A stretch of DNA of 34,716 nucleotides, taken from Bacteroidetes bacterium HGW-Bacteroidetes-1. GTDB lineage: Bacteria > Bacteroidota > Bacteroidia > Bacteroidales > F082. The stretch spans positions 1 to 34,716 of the forward strand of contig PHDU01000034.1 in the NCBI GenBank assembly GCA_002842755.1. Reading direction: 5' to 3'. The position numbers and the translations under genes are program-made. The notes beneath the pieces are model-generated. The model worked only from the letters and a program-made list of their open reading frames with translations. It had not been told where the DNA came from and did not search any database. Of this stretch, positions 18,101-25,690 are shown piece after piece (positions within the stretch are counted from its first letter, which is position 1; the number at the start of each line of letters is the position of its first letter).

Positions 18101-18579
18101 GCCTGCCGATCCGAAAAACTGGTTACAATTCCCTTGATGACACGCTGTTCGGATTGATCATTCTTCTGATCTGATATTTTCTTTTTTGATACAGATGGTG
18201 AAATAACAATATAGTTTTCAATGATTTTGTATTCAAGGTTTGTATTGGCCAACGCTTTAATCAGCGCTTCATCCAGAGTAATGTTCTCGAAATGCAGACT
18301 AATGTTGTGATCAATACTGACCTCATCATTGCTGAACATAAACAACAAATCGCTTTGAGACGAAATATCTTTCAAAGCCTGCGACAATGTTGCATTGTGA
18401 AGTTTGAGACTTATCAGCTGGTTTTGGGGATAAACCGCTCCGGTAGCCTTCAGAACACAAAATAAAGTGAGAAAAACAAATATCTTCATAAACATCAGAT
18501 AATACTTAATCTCTTGCCATTTGCCCAATATGGGCCATTTTTGCATTTTATTCATACTTTTGTATTTGAGGTTAAACAA
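15199..18579 (-). CDS. SusC/RagA-family TonB-dependent receptor with STN signalling domain
   Basis: This is the outer-membrane channel of a SusCD pair, energised by TonB. The long form has 1126 residues; a Met at residue 9 or the Mets at 29 and 31 (before the signal peptide MKIFVFLTLFCVLKATGA) may be the real start. Domains in order are: STN domain about 56-128 (LISLKLHNATLSQALKDIS), carboxypeptidase-regulatory-like domain about 147-220, a LEELVVVGYGTQ TonB-box-like segment at 225-236, plug about 237-345 (VLKDASAAAIYGSRASNGVVLI) and a beta-barrel to the C-terminal DVNF. The STN domain marks a transducer type that signals to a FecR anti-sigma factor, and the fecR and ECF sigma genes lie directly upstream, so it probably controls its own operon. 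Confidence 0.95.
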   Translation of the reverse strand: MFNLKYKSMNKMQKWPILGKWQEIKYYLMFMKIFVFLTLFCVLKATGAVYPQNQLISLKLHNATLSQALKDISSQSDLLFMFSNDEVSIDHNISLHFENITLDEALIKALANTNLEYKIIENYIVISPSVSKKKISDQKNDQSEQRVIKGIVTSFSDRQAIPGVNVYVKGTTIGTATDIDGKYELTVPMDAQILVFSLIGMRVEEIIIGKRTEINVSLTEQQISLEELVVVGYGTQIKRNLTGSIGKIDVSELNSYTAPSFESVLQGQTAGVQVQQGSGKLGETIMMRIRGASSVSASNQPLYVVDGIPITSENQGDLNNQPTNPLNDINFNDIESIQVLKDASAAAIYGSRASNGVVLITTKKGKSGKTNYMLNYNIGMNQPSRLREWLNRDEYLELIDESLGNAVDDNGLIWSWKTPDELKDVYIPGWRDGVDTDWQDEAFQQGFLQKVNLSASGGSDKTRFYTGITYDDQDGILIGNNIKKVSGRLNLDHEASDIVSFGLNMNIVQTTLNRIVEDNAFANPIQMVAIPSVQTVIDPETGLYNTRTVYYNSLIDYRDAQNRTQVLRTFTNLYAQLNLSEGLSFRSEFGTDFLLQHEKNYFGRNTNWGKPGGLSINREVSVINYNTNNYFSFDKKWKTQHSLNAVAGMSFQNSTSSGTSLEGRGFISDDFKNISSAAEITSYAGWGYGNSYLSYFARANYIFKDKYLLSLSGRVDGASRFGNDNRYGFFPAASVGWILSEEQFLKDSKIISFLKLRFSVGKTGNSEIGNYAALGLFNGVNYVGVTGLSPSQLQNPELSWEETAQTDFGIDFGLFKDRISGQIDVYYKKTTDMLLYRSLPATSGYTEVIMNLGSLENKGIEFSLKSHNTTRALKWTSEFNIAFNKNKVLNIDGPEISYGVNYAIEGEEIGVFKMVEYAGVHPMTGDALFYRNDGSGLTTKNYNEAKTVVVGSPNPDFVGGLSNNFVYNQFDLNILMSFVYGNMIYMSGDRYLSSNGESWDNQSRNQLNRWQKPGDITDVPQARFDNRNGSQHSTRYLMDGSYLRIRNITLGYSLPKQINQKIHLNKIRMYISGQNLLTFTGYPGFDPEVNSMSAGASTQAYNVALGVDFFTAPQMRSIICGIDVNF

Positions 18580-18625
18580 TTTGTGCTCTTCTATCTCGAA
18601 AACTGAAGACTAATGTTTACTTCCG

Positions 18626-18653
18626 GCCGGAGAATGTTGCAGCATTTTCCGGC
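18626..18653. other. Strong hairpin between fecR and susC
   Basis: GCCGGAGAATG (18626-18636) pairs with CATTTTCCGGC (18643-18653) over 11 bp with one wobble and a 6-base loop, seven bases downstream of the fecR stop. On the minus-strand transcript no U-tract follows the stem, so it is more likely an RNA processing, stability or attenuating hairpin than a full terminator. The opposite strand does have a T-rich run after it. Confidence 0.5.
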
Positions 18654-18659
18654 TTTTAT

Positions 18660-19844
18660 TTATTCAACAAAAATCTTTTTCCCGTTAATTTCAAATTTTA
18701 CATGTGTTGTCTGCGAAATCAGGTTTAATAAAAATTGAATATTCCGATTGTTCTCCATAGCTCCGCTAAAATGCAGTTGCCTGGCCCTTTCGTTCTTAAA
18801 TATTATTTCTACATCATACCAACGCTCAAGACGGGTTGCCAATTCCTGCAGGGGAAGATTATCGAAATAAAGGATATCATCTTTCCATGAAGTATAGTAG
18901 CGGGTATTAACTGTCACAATATTTACTGAATTATTCAGGGTATTGATTGTGGCTAATTGTGATGGAACCAGCTTAAAGCTATTATTTCCAGGAATGTAAA
19001 TCTCTACAGATCCTTCAACAAGTGTAGTTTCCATTCTGTTATCCGATTCATAAGCCGATACATTAAAGGAAGTTCCAAGTACCATTATTTCATTGTTGTT
19101 AGCAACAACGATGAATGGTCTTGTGGTATCATGAGTTACTTCAAAAAAAGCTTCACCTTTGAGCATTACTCTTCGTTCCGATTTTCCAAACACCACAGGA
19201 TATTCAAGTGTGGAAAGAGAATTCATCCATACTTTGGTGCCATCAGACAAAAGGAGCTGATATCTTGTGCCCGATGGAACCAATAATTTATTGATTTTTA
19301 TTTCTATTATTTCCTTAAAGCTGCTTTGATCATAAGTGAGCAATTCTCCTGGTTTATTTCTAATACCTAAACCTCCAGACTCTTCTAACAAAGTGTCTCC
19401 GGGATTATCAAGTATCAATTGATTTCCATTTGAAAGCACAAGTACTGCCTTATTGTTTACCTGTGAATATGAAGATTCAGTATCAACTTTATCCTTTAAT
19501 GGTTTTATTATGTAGCTTTTAAAATACCATGTGAGGCCAATCAATACAAATATAAGTGCAGCTATTTTTGACCATTTCTGGGTAAATATCCGGATAGATT
19601 TTTTTGATTGAATTTTTTGTTGTATCGATTTCCAGCCTTTCTCTTTATTCACTTTTTTCTGCAAATTCAAATAATAATGTTTCTCCAGTAAAACAAGTAA
19701 TTCCTTGCTTGACTGACTATATTGTGGATTCGCAGTAAGCCAATGTTGAAGTCTTTTTTCCTTTTCAGGGGTTGACAAACCGTATGCTTTACCTGCCAGC
19801 AATTCAATTATAAAGTTCGGAATAGTATTATCTTCTCTTTCCAT
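18660..19844 (-). CDS. FecR-family anti-sigma factor
   Basis: FecR proteins sit in the inner membrane, hold an ECF sigma factor and release it when the cognate TonB receptor signals. The start at 19844 (MEREDNTIPNFIIELLAG) gives 394 residues; an ATG at 19886 would add 14 residues of poor family character. The cytoplasmic part (about 1-90) precedes a single membrane helix (about 94-112, IAALIFVLIGLTWYF). The periplasmic FecR domain shows LLVPSGTRYQLLLSDGTKVWMN, ERRVMLKGEAFFEVTHD, FIVVANNNEIMVLGTSFNV and a C-terminal STN-like segment. It lies between the sigma gene and susC, as expected for Bacteroidota surface-signalling operons. Confidence 0.93.
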   Translation of the reverse strand: MEREDNTIPNFIIELLAGKAYGLSTPEKEKRLQHWLTANPQYSQSSKELLVLLEKHYYLNLQKKVNKEKGWKSIQQKIQSKKSIRIFTQKWSKIAALIFVLIGLTWYFKSYIIKPLKDKVDTESSYSQVNNKAVLVLSNGNQLILDNPGDTLLEESGGLGIRNKPGELLTYDQSSFKEIIEIKINKLLVPSGTRYQLLLSDGTKVWMNSLSTLEYPVVFGKSERRVMLKGEAFFEVTHDTTRPFIVVANNNEIMVLGTSFNVSAYESDNRMETTLVEGSVEIYIPGNNSFKLVPSQLATINTLNNSVNIVTVNTRYYTSWKDDILYFDNLPLQELATRLERWYDVEIIFKNERARQLHFSGAMENNRNIQFLLNLISQTTHVKFEINGKKIFVE

Positions 19845-19896
19845 ATTGTCATAAAGACAAATAAAAAAAGAATTAGGGTGAGTCACACGAACACTT

Positions 19897-20448
19897 TTAT
19901 TTTATTTGGTAGTATAATTTCAACCGAGAGTTTGTTTTTAAGATACGCAAGGCGCTTTTAAGGTGCGATTTAACCGTGTTAACGGAAATATGCATGTCTT
20001 CTGCTGCAGCTTTGTACTGTAATTCTTCAAAATAAACCAGTTCAAAAACTCTACGGCATTGTAGTGGCAATTCCTTGATAGCTTTTTCGAGTATCAATTG
20101 TTCCTCCTTAGCCATAAGCAAATCGAGAACTTCATCCGCCCTGGATTCATTGGGTAGATTGGTTTGTTTCTTTTCTATTTCTTTTTCCTTTTGCAGGTAA
20201 TTGATGCAGGCATTCCTGACAGAAGTGCGTAGGTAGGCATGAAGGGAGGAATTAATACGTAGATGACACTTTTTTTCCCAGAATCCAATAAATACCTGCT
20301 GAACGATATCTTCTGCGATTGTCTGATTGTTGGTATAAACCCTCGCAATTACACAAAGTGCTGAATAGTAGTGGTCAAACATTTGACTGAATGCCTTTTC
20401 CTCATCCAATGTAAAAAGAATCAAAATAGCAGCATCTTCTTGTTCCAT
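19897..20448 (-). CDS. ECF-type RNA polymerase sigma factor (Bacteroidetes expansion family)
   Basis: The 183 residues hold sigma region 2 (about 20-85: MFDHYYSALCVIARVYTN, then TIAEDIVQQVFIGFWEKK) and region 4 (about 120-175: ELPLQCRRVFELVYFEELQYKAAAEDM, followed by the helix-turn-helix ISVNTVKSHLKSALRIL). Length and motifs fit the sigma-70 family typical of SusCD loci. The partner anti-sigma gene follows after a short spacer, so the pair forms the control unit of the downstream susCD operon. No convincing TAnnTTTG box is seen upstream of this gene. Confidence 0.94.
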   Translation of the reverse strand: MEQEDAAILILFTLDEEKAFSQMFDHYYSALCVIARVYTNNQTIAEDIVQQVFIGFWEKKCHLRINSSLHAYLRTSVRNACINYLQKEKEIEKKQTNLPNESRADEVLDLLMAKEEQLILEKAIKELPLQCRRVFELVYFEELQYKAAAEDMHISVNTVKSHLKSALRILKTNSRLKLYYQIK

Positions 20449-20648
20449 TTATGAAGGGTTAAAAGACTGTTTAAATTGTACGAAATGTCTAAAATTATTT
20501 ACTTCTCTAATATCTTGTAATGATTCAAGCAAAAATACAAAATTAAAAATACCATCTCCTGTCATGATTGGAATGTCTGAAAAGGAAGAATGATTTTTCA
20601 CGAAGCGATGATATGAACCAAAATCATGTTTTTTTTCTTTCAATATCA

Positions 20649-20676
20649 TTGTTTTTGCAAAAAACAACTACATTTG
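20649..20676 (+). promoter_or_regulatory. Promoter of the thr operon
   Basis: TACATTTG (20669-20676) is a perfect TAnnTTTG -7 box, with TTG at 20649-20651 seventeen bases upstream as a -33 element. It lies just ahead of the leader peptide ATG at 20699, giving a short 5' end before the leader. The rest of the sigma-gene/thr spacer (20449-20640) shows no gene that I can support. Confidence 0.65.
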
Positions 20677-20698
20677 GCGCTTCAAAAAGAATTACAGG

Positions 20699-20788
20699 AT
20701 GCTTACTTCGGGTACAACTTTTACTACAACGACCACTACCACAGGTGATGGTAAAGGAAGGTTTTGTCTGAAGTTGCAAGCAGTTTAA
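20699..20788 (+). CDS. thrL: Threonine-rich leader peptide of the thr operon
   Basis: A 29-residue frame reads MLTSGTTFTTTTTTTG, then DGKGRFCLKLQAV and a TAA. Ten residues are Thr, seven of them consecutive (codons 9-15), using all four Thr codons (ACT, ACA, ACG, ACC, ACT, ACC, ACA). It sits between a promoter and a terminator upstream of thrA, just like the thrL leader of enterobacteria. Its role is to sense charged tRNA-Thr: when threonine is scarce the ribosome stalls on the Thr run, and the downstream RNA folds into the antiterminator. Composition and position make chance very unlikely; activity is inferred. Confidence 0.88.
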   Translation: MLTSGTTFTTTTTTTGDGKGRFCLKLQAV

Positions 20789-20841
20789 ATAACAAAAGCG
20801 AATAAAGTCAAAGCCTTCCGAAATCGGGAGGCTTTTTTTTT
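20756..20841 (+). promoter_or_regulatory. Threonine attenuator: antiterminator and terminator hairpins
   Basis: The terminator is AAAGCCTTCCG (20810-20820) paired with CGGGAGGCTTT (20825-20835), an 11-bp stem with one wobble and an AAAT loop, followed by a T-run to 20841. The competing antiterminator pairs GGAAGGTTTTG (20756-20766), which starts 12 bases after the last Thr codon, with CAAAGCCTTCC (20809-20819): 11 bp with one wobble, consuming almost the entire 5' arm of the terminator. A ribosome stalled in the Thr run would leave the upstream arm free. A weaker pairing TTTTGT (20762-20767) with ACAAAA (20792-20797) could keep that arm busy when translation finishes. thrA starts 15 bases after the T-run. 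Confidence 0.82.
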
Positions 20842-20856
20842 AAAAAAACAAACTCT

Positions 20857-23304
20857 ATGAAAATACTCAAATTTGGTGGCACTTCTGTTGGCAGTGTCGA
20901 AGCAATCGCCTTTTTGGTCGAAATAGTAAAAAAAAGCCATAATAGCGGTCAAAAGCCAATGCTTGTTTGTTCAGCCATGAGTGGTGTAACCAACAACTTG
21001 CTTAGGATGGCTGAAAATGCTTCAAACGGTAATAATTATGCAGAAGATCTTGACAGATTGAAAAACCAGCATCTCGATATTATTAGTAGCTTTATATCTG
21101 ATAAAGAAGTGTCAGTTGAACTCATCGAAGATCTAATTTCGAAACTTGGTGCAATTCTTCATGGTGTAAATGCATTAAATGAAATCTCAGCACGTACCAA
21201 AGACCATGTGATGAGTTTCGGAGAACAGCTTTCATGCAGAATGATCACCGCCATTATGCAGGAGATGGTTGGTCCGACCATCTATACCGACAGTCGTCCA
21301 TTTATCATCACCGACAACAGTTTTGGTAATGCTATGATTGCTCAGGAAGAAACCTTCAGCCAAATCTGTCAGTGGTATGATCAACTTGGTGAGGCAATTC
21401 CAGTTATAACAGGCTTCATTGCCAGCAACACTACTGGAAAAACCACAACGCTTGGTCGCGGTGGTTCCGATTACACTGCTTCTATAGTTGGGGCGGCCCT
21501 CAATGCAAAGGAAATACAAATATGGACCGATGTAAACGGTTTTATGACTGCTGATCCGCGCTTGGTCAGAAATGCTTTTACCCTCTCTGAACTCAGTTAT
21601 AAAGAAGCCATGGAGCTTTCCTATTTTGGCGCAAAAGTCATCTATCCACCTACCCTGATTCCTGCTATTTCAAAAAACATTCCCATTCTGATCAAAAACA
21701 CTTTCAATTCAACACATGCAGGAACTGCTATTTTGCCAAAAAGCACAACCAATGGAAGTATCATCAAGGGGATTTCATCCATTAAAAATGTCAGCCTTAT
21801 TAATGTAGAAGGGAACGGTATGGTTGGGTTGAAAGGTTTTGGCGGACGGCTTTTTGGTGCGCTTGCCAAAGCGGATGTAAACATTATTCTTATCACCCAG
21901 GCCAGTTCAGAACACAGCATAAGTTTTGCTATTGCACCGGACTATACAAAACCAGCTCTTGAAGCGATTCAAAATGAGTTTGAAATGGAAATTTTCAACA
22001 AGAAAATTGAACAACCAACGGCTGAAACCCAACTAAGTATTCTTGCCGTTGTAGGCGAAAATATGCGTCATACAAAAGGTTTATCCGGGAAGCTATTCCA
22101 GTCTCTGGGTCGAAGTGGCGTTAACGTCATAGCCATTGCGCAAGGGTCTTCAGAACTGAATATTTCGGTTGTAATTGCTGAAGAAGACCTTTCAAAAGCA
22201 CTCAATTCGGTGCACGATTCCCTGTTTTTATCACCGGTTAAAACTCTTCATTTGTTTTGCGCTGGAACCGGAAATATTGGTACTGAACTGCTAAGTCAGC
22301 TTATGCAGTCTGAAAACGCACTTCAAATAAATCATCAAATGCACTTGAAAGTAATGGGCATTATCAACAGCAGAAAAATGGTTTTTGCAAAAGATGGAGG
22401 CATAGACCTGAAAGACTGGAAAAATATTCTTTTTGAACAGGGAAAAAAAGCAGATTTGAAAGCATTCATTAAAGAGATTGAAAAAATGAATCTTCCTGGC
22501 AGTATCTTCATCGATAATACCAGCAATCAACAATTGGTTGAGCAATATGATGCACTTTTCAATCAAAATGTGTCAGTGGTTGCATGCAATAAACTGGGAG
22601 CTTCCGGGCCCTTTGCCACTTACAGTAAACTGAAGAGATCGGCACGCAAAAAAGGCGTTGACTTCTTATTTGAAACCAATGTTGGTGCTGGATTGCCTAT
22701 CATCAAAACCATGAATGACTTGCATATTAGTGGCGACCGATTCCTTAAAATTGAAGCCATTCTGTCGGGTACCATTTCTTTCATTTTCAACAATTATAAA
22801 AACGATCGTAGCTTTGCAGATGTTGTTTTGGAAGCGCAACAAAAAGGATTCACCGAACCCGATCCACGCGACGACCTTAGTGGCATGGATTTCTCTCGTA
22901 AAATGCTTATCCTTGCACGTGAAACAGGGTTGCCTCTGGAAATGCAGGATGTCAATATTGAATCTATCCTGCCAGAGGCCAGTTTGAAAGCTCCTTCAAT
23001 TGAGGCTTTTTATGAAGAATTAAAACGATCGGAAAAATATTTTTCGGCACTCAAAAGCAAGGCTGCATCAGAAAATAAAGTGTTAAGATATATTGGCATG
23101 ATCGAAGATGGACAGATACATATCCGATTGAGTTTTGTTGGACTGGAACATCCGTTTTACAGCCTCAGCGGGAGTGACAACATCATTTCTTTCACAACGC
23201 TTCGCTACAAAAATACTCCACTGGTTGTGAAAGGTCCTGGCGCAGGCGCCGAAGTCACCGCTACAGGCGTATTTGCCGATATTTTAAGAGTGGCGTCATT
23301 CTGA
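20857..23304 (+). CDS. thrA: Bifunctional aspartokinase / homoserine dehydrogenase
   Basis: ThrA catalyses the first and third steps from aspartate to threonine: phosphorylation of aspartate and reduction of aspartate semialdehyde to homoserine. The 815 residues match the bifunctional family length. The kinase domain starts with KFGGTSVGS (residues 5-13) and has GRGGSDYTAS near 202. Two ACT-like regulatory segments lie about 310-460 (LINVEGNGMVGLKGFGGRLFGALA; VVGENMRHTKGLSGKLFQSLGRSGVNV). The dehydrogenase begins with the NAD(P) motif GTGNIGTELL near 470 and includes EAILSGTISFIF. The ACT domains suggest feedback inhibition by threonine on top of transcript attenuation. It is the first gene of thrABC. 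Confidence 0.97.
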   Translation: MKILKFGGTSVGSVEAIAFLVEIVKKSHNSGQKPMLVCSAMSGVTNNLLRMAENASNGNNYAEDLDRLKNQHLDIISSFISDKEVSVELIEDLISKLGAILHGVNALNEISARTKDHVMSFGEQLSCRMITAIMQEMVGPTIYTDSRPFIITDNSFGNAMIAQEETFSQICQWYDQLGEAIPVITGFIASNTTGKTTTLGRGGSDYTASIVGAALNAKEIQIWTDVNGFMTADPRLVRNAFTLSELSYKEAMELSYFGAKVIYPPTLIPAISKNIPILIKNTFNSTHAGTAILPKSTTNGSIIKGISSIKNVSLINVEGNGMVGLKGFGGRLFGALAKADVNIILITQASSEHSISFAIAPDYTKPALEAIQNEFEMEIFNKKIEQPTAETQLSILAVVGENMRHTKGLSGKLFQSLGRSGVNVIAIAQGSSELNISVVIAEEDLSKALNSVHDSLFLSPVKTLHLFCAGTGNIGTELLSQLMQSENALQINHQMHLKVMGIINSRKMVFAKDGGIDLKDWKNILFEQGKKADLKAFIKEIEKMNLPGSIFIDNTSNQQLVEQYDALFNQNVSVVACNKLGASGPFATYSKLKRSARKKGVDFLFETNVGAGLPIIKTMNDLHISGDRFLKIEAILSGTISFIFNNYKNDRSFADVVLEAQQKGFTEPDPRDDLSGMDFSRKMLILARETGLPLEMQDVNIESILPEASLKAPSIEAFYEELKRSEKYFSALKSKAASENKVLRYIGMIEDGQIHIRLSFVGLEHPFYSLSGSDNIISFTTLRYKNTPLVVKGPGAGAEVTATGVFADILRVASF

Positions 23305-23377
23305 TAAAAAATCTGTTTTCATTGTGGCAAACAAGAATTAAGTAAAATATGAACACCTTTGCAATAAACAATTAATC

Positions 23378-24325
23378 ATGCCAAACGTAATTTCTAAATC
23401 CGTCAAAGTTTTTGCTCCAGCCTCGGTTTCGAACCTTAATTGTGGTTTTGATATATTGGGCTTCGCGTTGGATGATCCAGGTGATGAAGTAATTTTAACA
23501 CTCAATGAAAGCAAAAAGGTAAGCATAGAAAAAATAACCGGTGACAATGGACTTCTTCCAACCGATCCCGAAAAAAACACAGCCTCCGCTGTCATTCAAT
23601 ATTATCTAAAGCAAATAAATTCCAATCAAGGTGTTAGCATTATTTTACACAAAAAAATGCCGCTTAACAGCGGCCTGGGATCAAGTGCTGCCAGTAGTGT
23701 AGCCGCATTGGTTGGTATCAATGAGCTCATGGGAAAGCCCATGTCGCGTCGCGAGCTTCTTCCATTTGCCATGGAAGGCGAATGCCTTGCCTGTGGAAAT
23801 GCCCATGCCGACAACGTGGCACCTTCATTGTTTGGTGGTCTGGTGCTTATTCGTGGTTACAATCCACCGGATATTGTGAAACTGCCAGTTCCAGATAACC
23901 TTTGGTGCGCTATCGTCCATCCGGAATTAAGTATTCCTACAAGAGAGGCCCGACAGATATTGCCAGCTACGATTCCATTGCGCGATGCTGTTATTCAATG
24001 GGGAAATGTGGCCGGACTCATTGCAGGTTTTTATTCCAACGATATGGAGCTTATCCGACGAAGTATGCAGGATGTAATAATTGAACCTGTCAGAAAAGTT
24101 CGCATTCCTCTTTTTGATTCCATGCGAAAGATTGCAATGGACGCAGGAGCTATTGGATTTGGTATTTCTGGTTCAGGGCCAACTGTTTTTGCTTTTTGTA
24201 ATAGTTTAATCCAATCGGAAAATATTTGTAAATCTATTTCAAGCCTTTTGCTAACCAGCTCCATTGAGAACCAATTTTATGTTTCGAAAATTAACCAGCA
24301 AGGAGCTTTAATAACAACACTTTAG
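23378..24325 (+). CDS. thrB: Homoserine kinase
   Basis: ThrB phosphorylates homoserine to O-phosphohomoserine. The 315 residues show the GHMP-kinase features: N-terminal VFAPASVSNLNCGFDILGFAL, the ATP-binding PLNSGLGSSAASSVAAL near 96-112 and the C-terminal GAIGFGISGSGPTVFAF. Length is normal. It follows thrA after 73 bases and precedes thrC by only two bases, so thrB and thrC are translationally coupled or nearly so. Confidence 0.96.
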   Translation: MPNVISKSVKVFAPASVSNLNCGFDILGFALDDPGDEVILTLNESKKVSIEKITGDNGLLPTDPEKNTASAVIQYYLKQINSNQGVSIILHKKMPLNSGLGSSAASSVAALVGINELMGKPMSRRELLPFAMEGECLACGNAHADNVAPSLFGGLVLIRGYNPPDIVKLPVPDNLWCAIVHPELSIPTREARQILPATIPLRDAVIQWGNVAGLIAGFYSNDMELIRRSMQDVIIEPVRKVRIPLFDSMRKIAMDAGAIGFGISGSGPTVFAFCNSLIQSENICKSISSLLLTSSIENQFYVSKINQQGALITTL

Positions 24326-24327
24326 AT

Positions 24328-25653
24328 ATGTACTTTGTATCGACACGCGACAAAGACCAACTCCATCCGGTAAGCTTAAGTGAAGCAGTCATTAAAGGAC
24401 TTGCAAATGATGGTGGTCTTTTTATGCCACAAAAAATTAACACCCTGATCAAAGAAGAACTGGTGAAAATCCCTTTTATGAATCTTCATGAAATTGCATC
24501 CCTTGTATTGAGTCTTTTCCTTGGCGATGCAGTGAAGAAAGAGAAGCTGGAAAGTATCTGTGCTGAAGTTTTCAACTTTCAGATTCCTTTGGTTGAGATA
24601 GAAAAAAATATTTATAGTTTAGAGCTTTTTCATGGTCCTACCCTTGCGTTTAAAGATGTCGGAGCTCGCTTTATGGCACGAATTCTTGAATACTTTTCCA
24701 GTGATTACAAAAAGGAAATTAAAGTGGTTGTTGCTACCTCAGGAGATACCGGAAGTGCAGTTGCCGCAGGTTTTCATGGTGTGAATGGAATACAGGTATA
24801 TATTCTGTATCCGAAGGGAAAAGTGAGCAGAATGCAGCAAAAACAGCTCACGACCTGGGGTGAAAATATTACTGCTTTGGAGCTTCAGGGTACTTTCGAT
24901 GATTGTCAATATCATGTTAAAAAGTTACTTTCTGACCCTGAACTCAGGCTCACAAGTCTTTTCACTTCTGCAAACAGTATCAATATCGCCCGCTTACTAC
25001 CACAGGTTGTTTATTATGTTTATGCCTGGAGTCGTGTTCAACATCATGGTAAACCAATCATAATGAGTGTTCCAAGTGGTAATTTTGGAAACCTGACAGC
25101 TGGGATTCTGGCGCAAAAGATTGGTGTTCCAATTTTTCATTTCATTGCAGCAACCAATAAAAACGACATAGTTCCGGTTTATTTGCGCGAAGGAAATTTT
25201 TTACCCCGGCCTTCGGTTCAAACCATCAGCAATGCAATGGATGTTGGTAATCCGAGCAATTTTGAACGACTGTTACAACTTTTTGACAACGCTTATCCTG
25301 CCCTGCGAAAAGCCATAAGTGGCTACAGTTATTCCGATGAAGAAACACAAAAAGCAATGATAAACATATTTGAATCTTATGCATATGTTTCTGACCCACA
25401 TGGAGCGATCGGTTTTTTAGGTTTAAAACAATACATTTCGGAGCATCCGGGTGAATTTTCAGGTGTTTTTCTTGAGACGGCTCATCCGGCCAAGTTTCAT
25501 GAGACAGTTGAAAAATGCCTTGATATTACGATTTCAATTCCTGAAAAACTTAAAGCCTTTGAAGAAAAAGAAGGTCATGCTGTTGCTTGTTTGAATGATT
25601 ATGAAACAGTGAAAAAACTGATTCTAAATGGCGTTTCCAATGCCAAACAATAG
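24328..25653 (+). CDS. thrC: Threonine synthase
   Basis: ThrC is a pyridoxal-phosphate enzyme that converts O-phosphohomoserine to threonine. The 441 residues contain the N-terminal MYFVSTRDKDQLHPVSLSEAV-type start, the PLP-lysine motif ELFHGPTLAFKDVGARFM (Lys near 111), VVVATSGDTGSAVAAGFHGV and SVPSGNFGNLTAGILA. It is the last gene of the thr operon; the next gene converges on it from the other strand. A short imperfect inverted repeat around 25674-25700 overlaps that gene's end and lacks a U-tract, so termination here is uncertain. Confidence 0.96.
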   Translation: MYFVSTRDKDQLHPVSLSEAVIKGLANDGGLFMPQKINTLIKEELVKIPFMNLHEIASLVLSLFLGDAVKKEKLESICAEVFNFQIPLVEIEKNIYSLELFHGPTLAFKDVGARFMARILEYFSSDYKKEIKVVVATSGDTGSAVAAGFHGVNGIQVYILYPKGKVSRMQQKQLTTWGENITALELQGTFDDCQYHVKKLLSDPELRLTSLFTSANSINIARLLPQVVYYVYAWSRVQHHGKPIIMSVPSGNFGNLTAGILAQKIGVPIFHFIAATNKNDIVPVYLREGNFLPRPSVQTISNAMDVGNPSNFERLLQLFDNAYPALRKAISGYSYSDEETQKAMINIFESYAYVSDPHGAIGFLGLKQYISEHPGEFSGVFLETAHPAKFHETVEKCLDITISIPEKLKAFEEKEGHAVACLNDYETVKKLILNGVSNAKQ

Positions 25654-25690
25654 ATCATTGATGCAGTTTACCAACCTTCTCTAATAGATT

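Noticed and set aside
20449-20667. Minus-strand 72-aa open frame upstream of the ECF sigma gene
   Set aside because: It has no domain, signal or membrane segment, and it covers the thr promoter region. It is more likely a chance frame in the spacer.
20568-20771. Plus-strand 67-aa frame spanning the thr leader
   Set aside because: It runs through the Thr-rich leader in another frame and gives a composition without family character. The 29-codon leader frame explains the region far better.
23305-23377. Internal promoter before thrB (CACCTTTG)
   Set aside because: It misses the first conserved base of the TAnnTTTG box and has no convincing -33 element; the operon promoter suffices.
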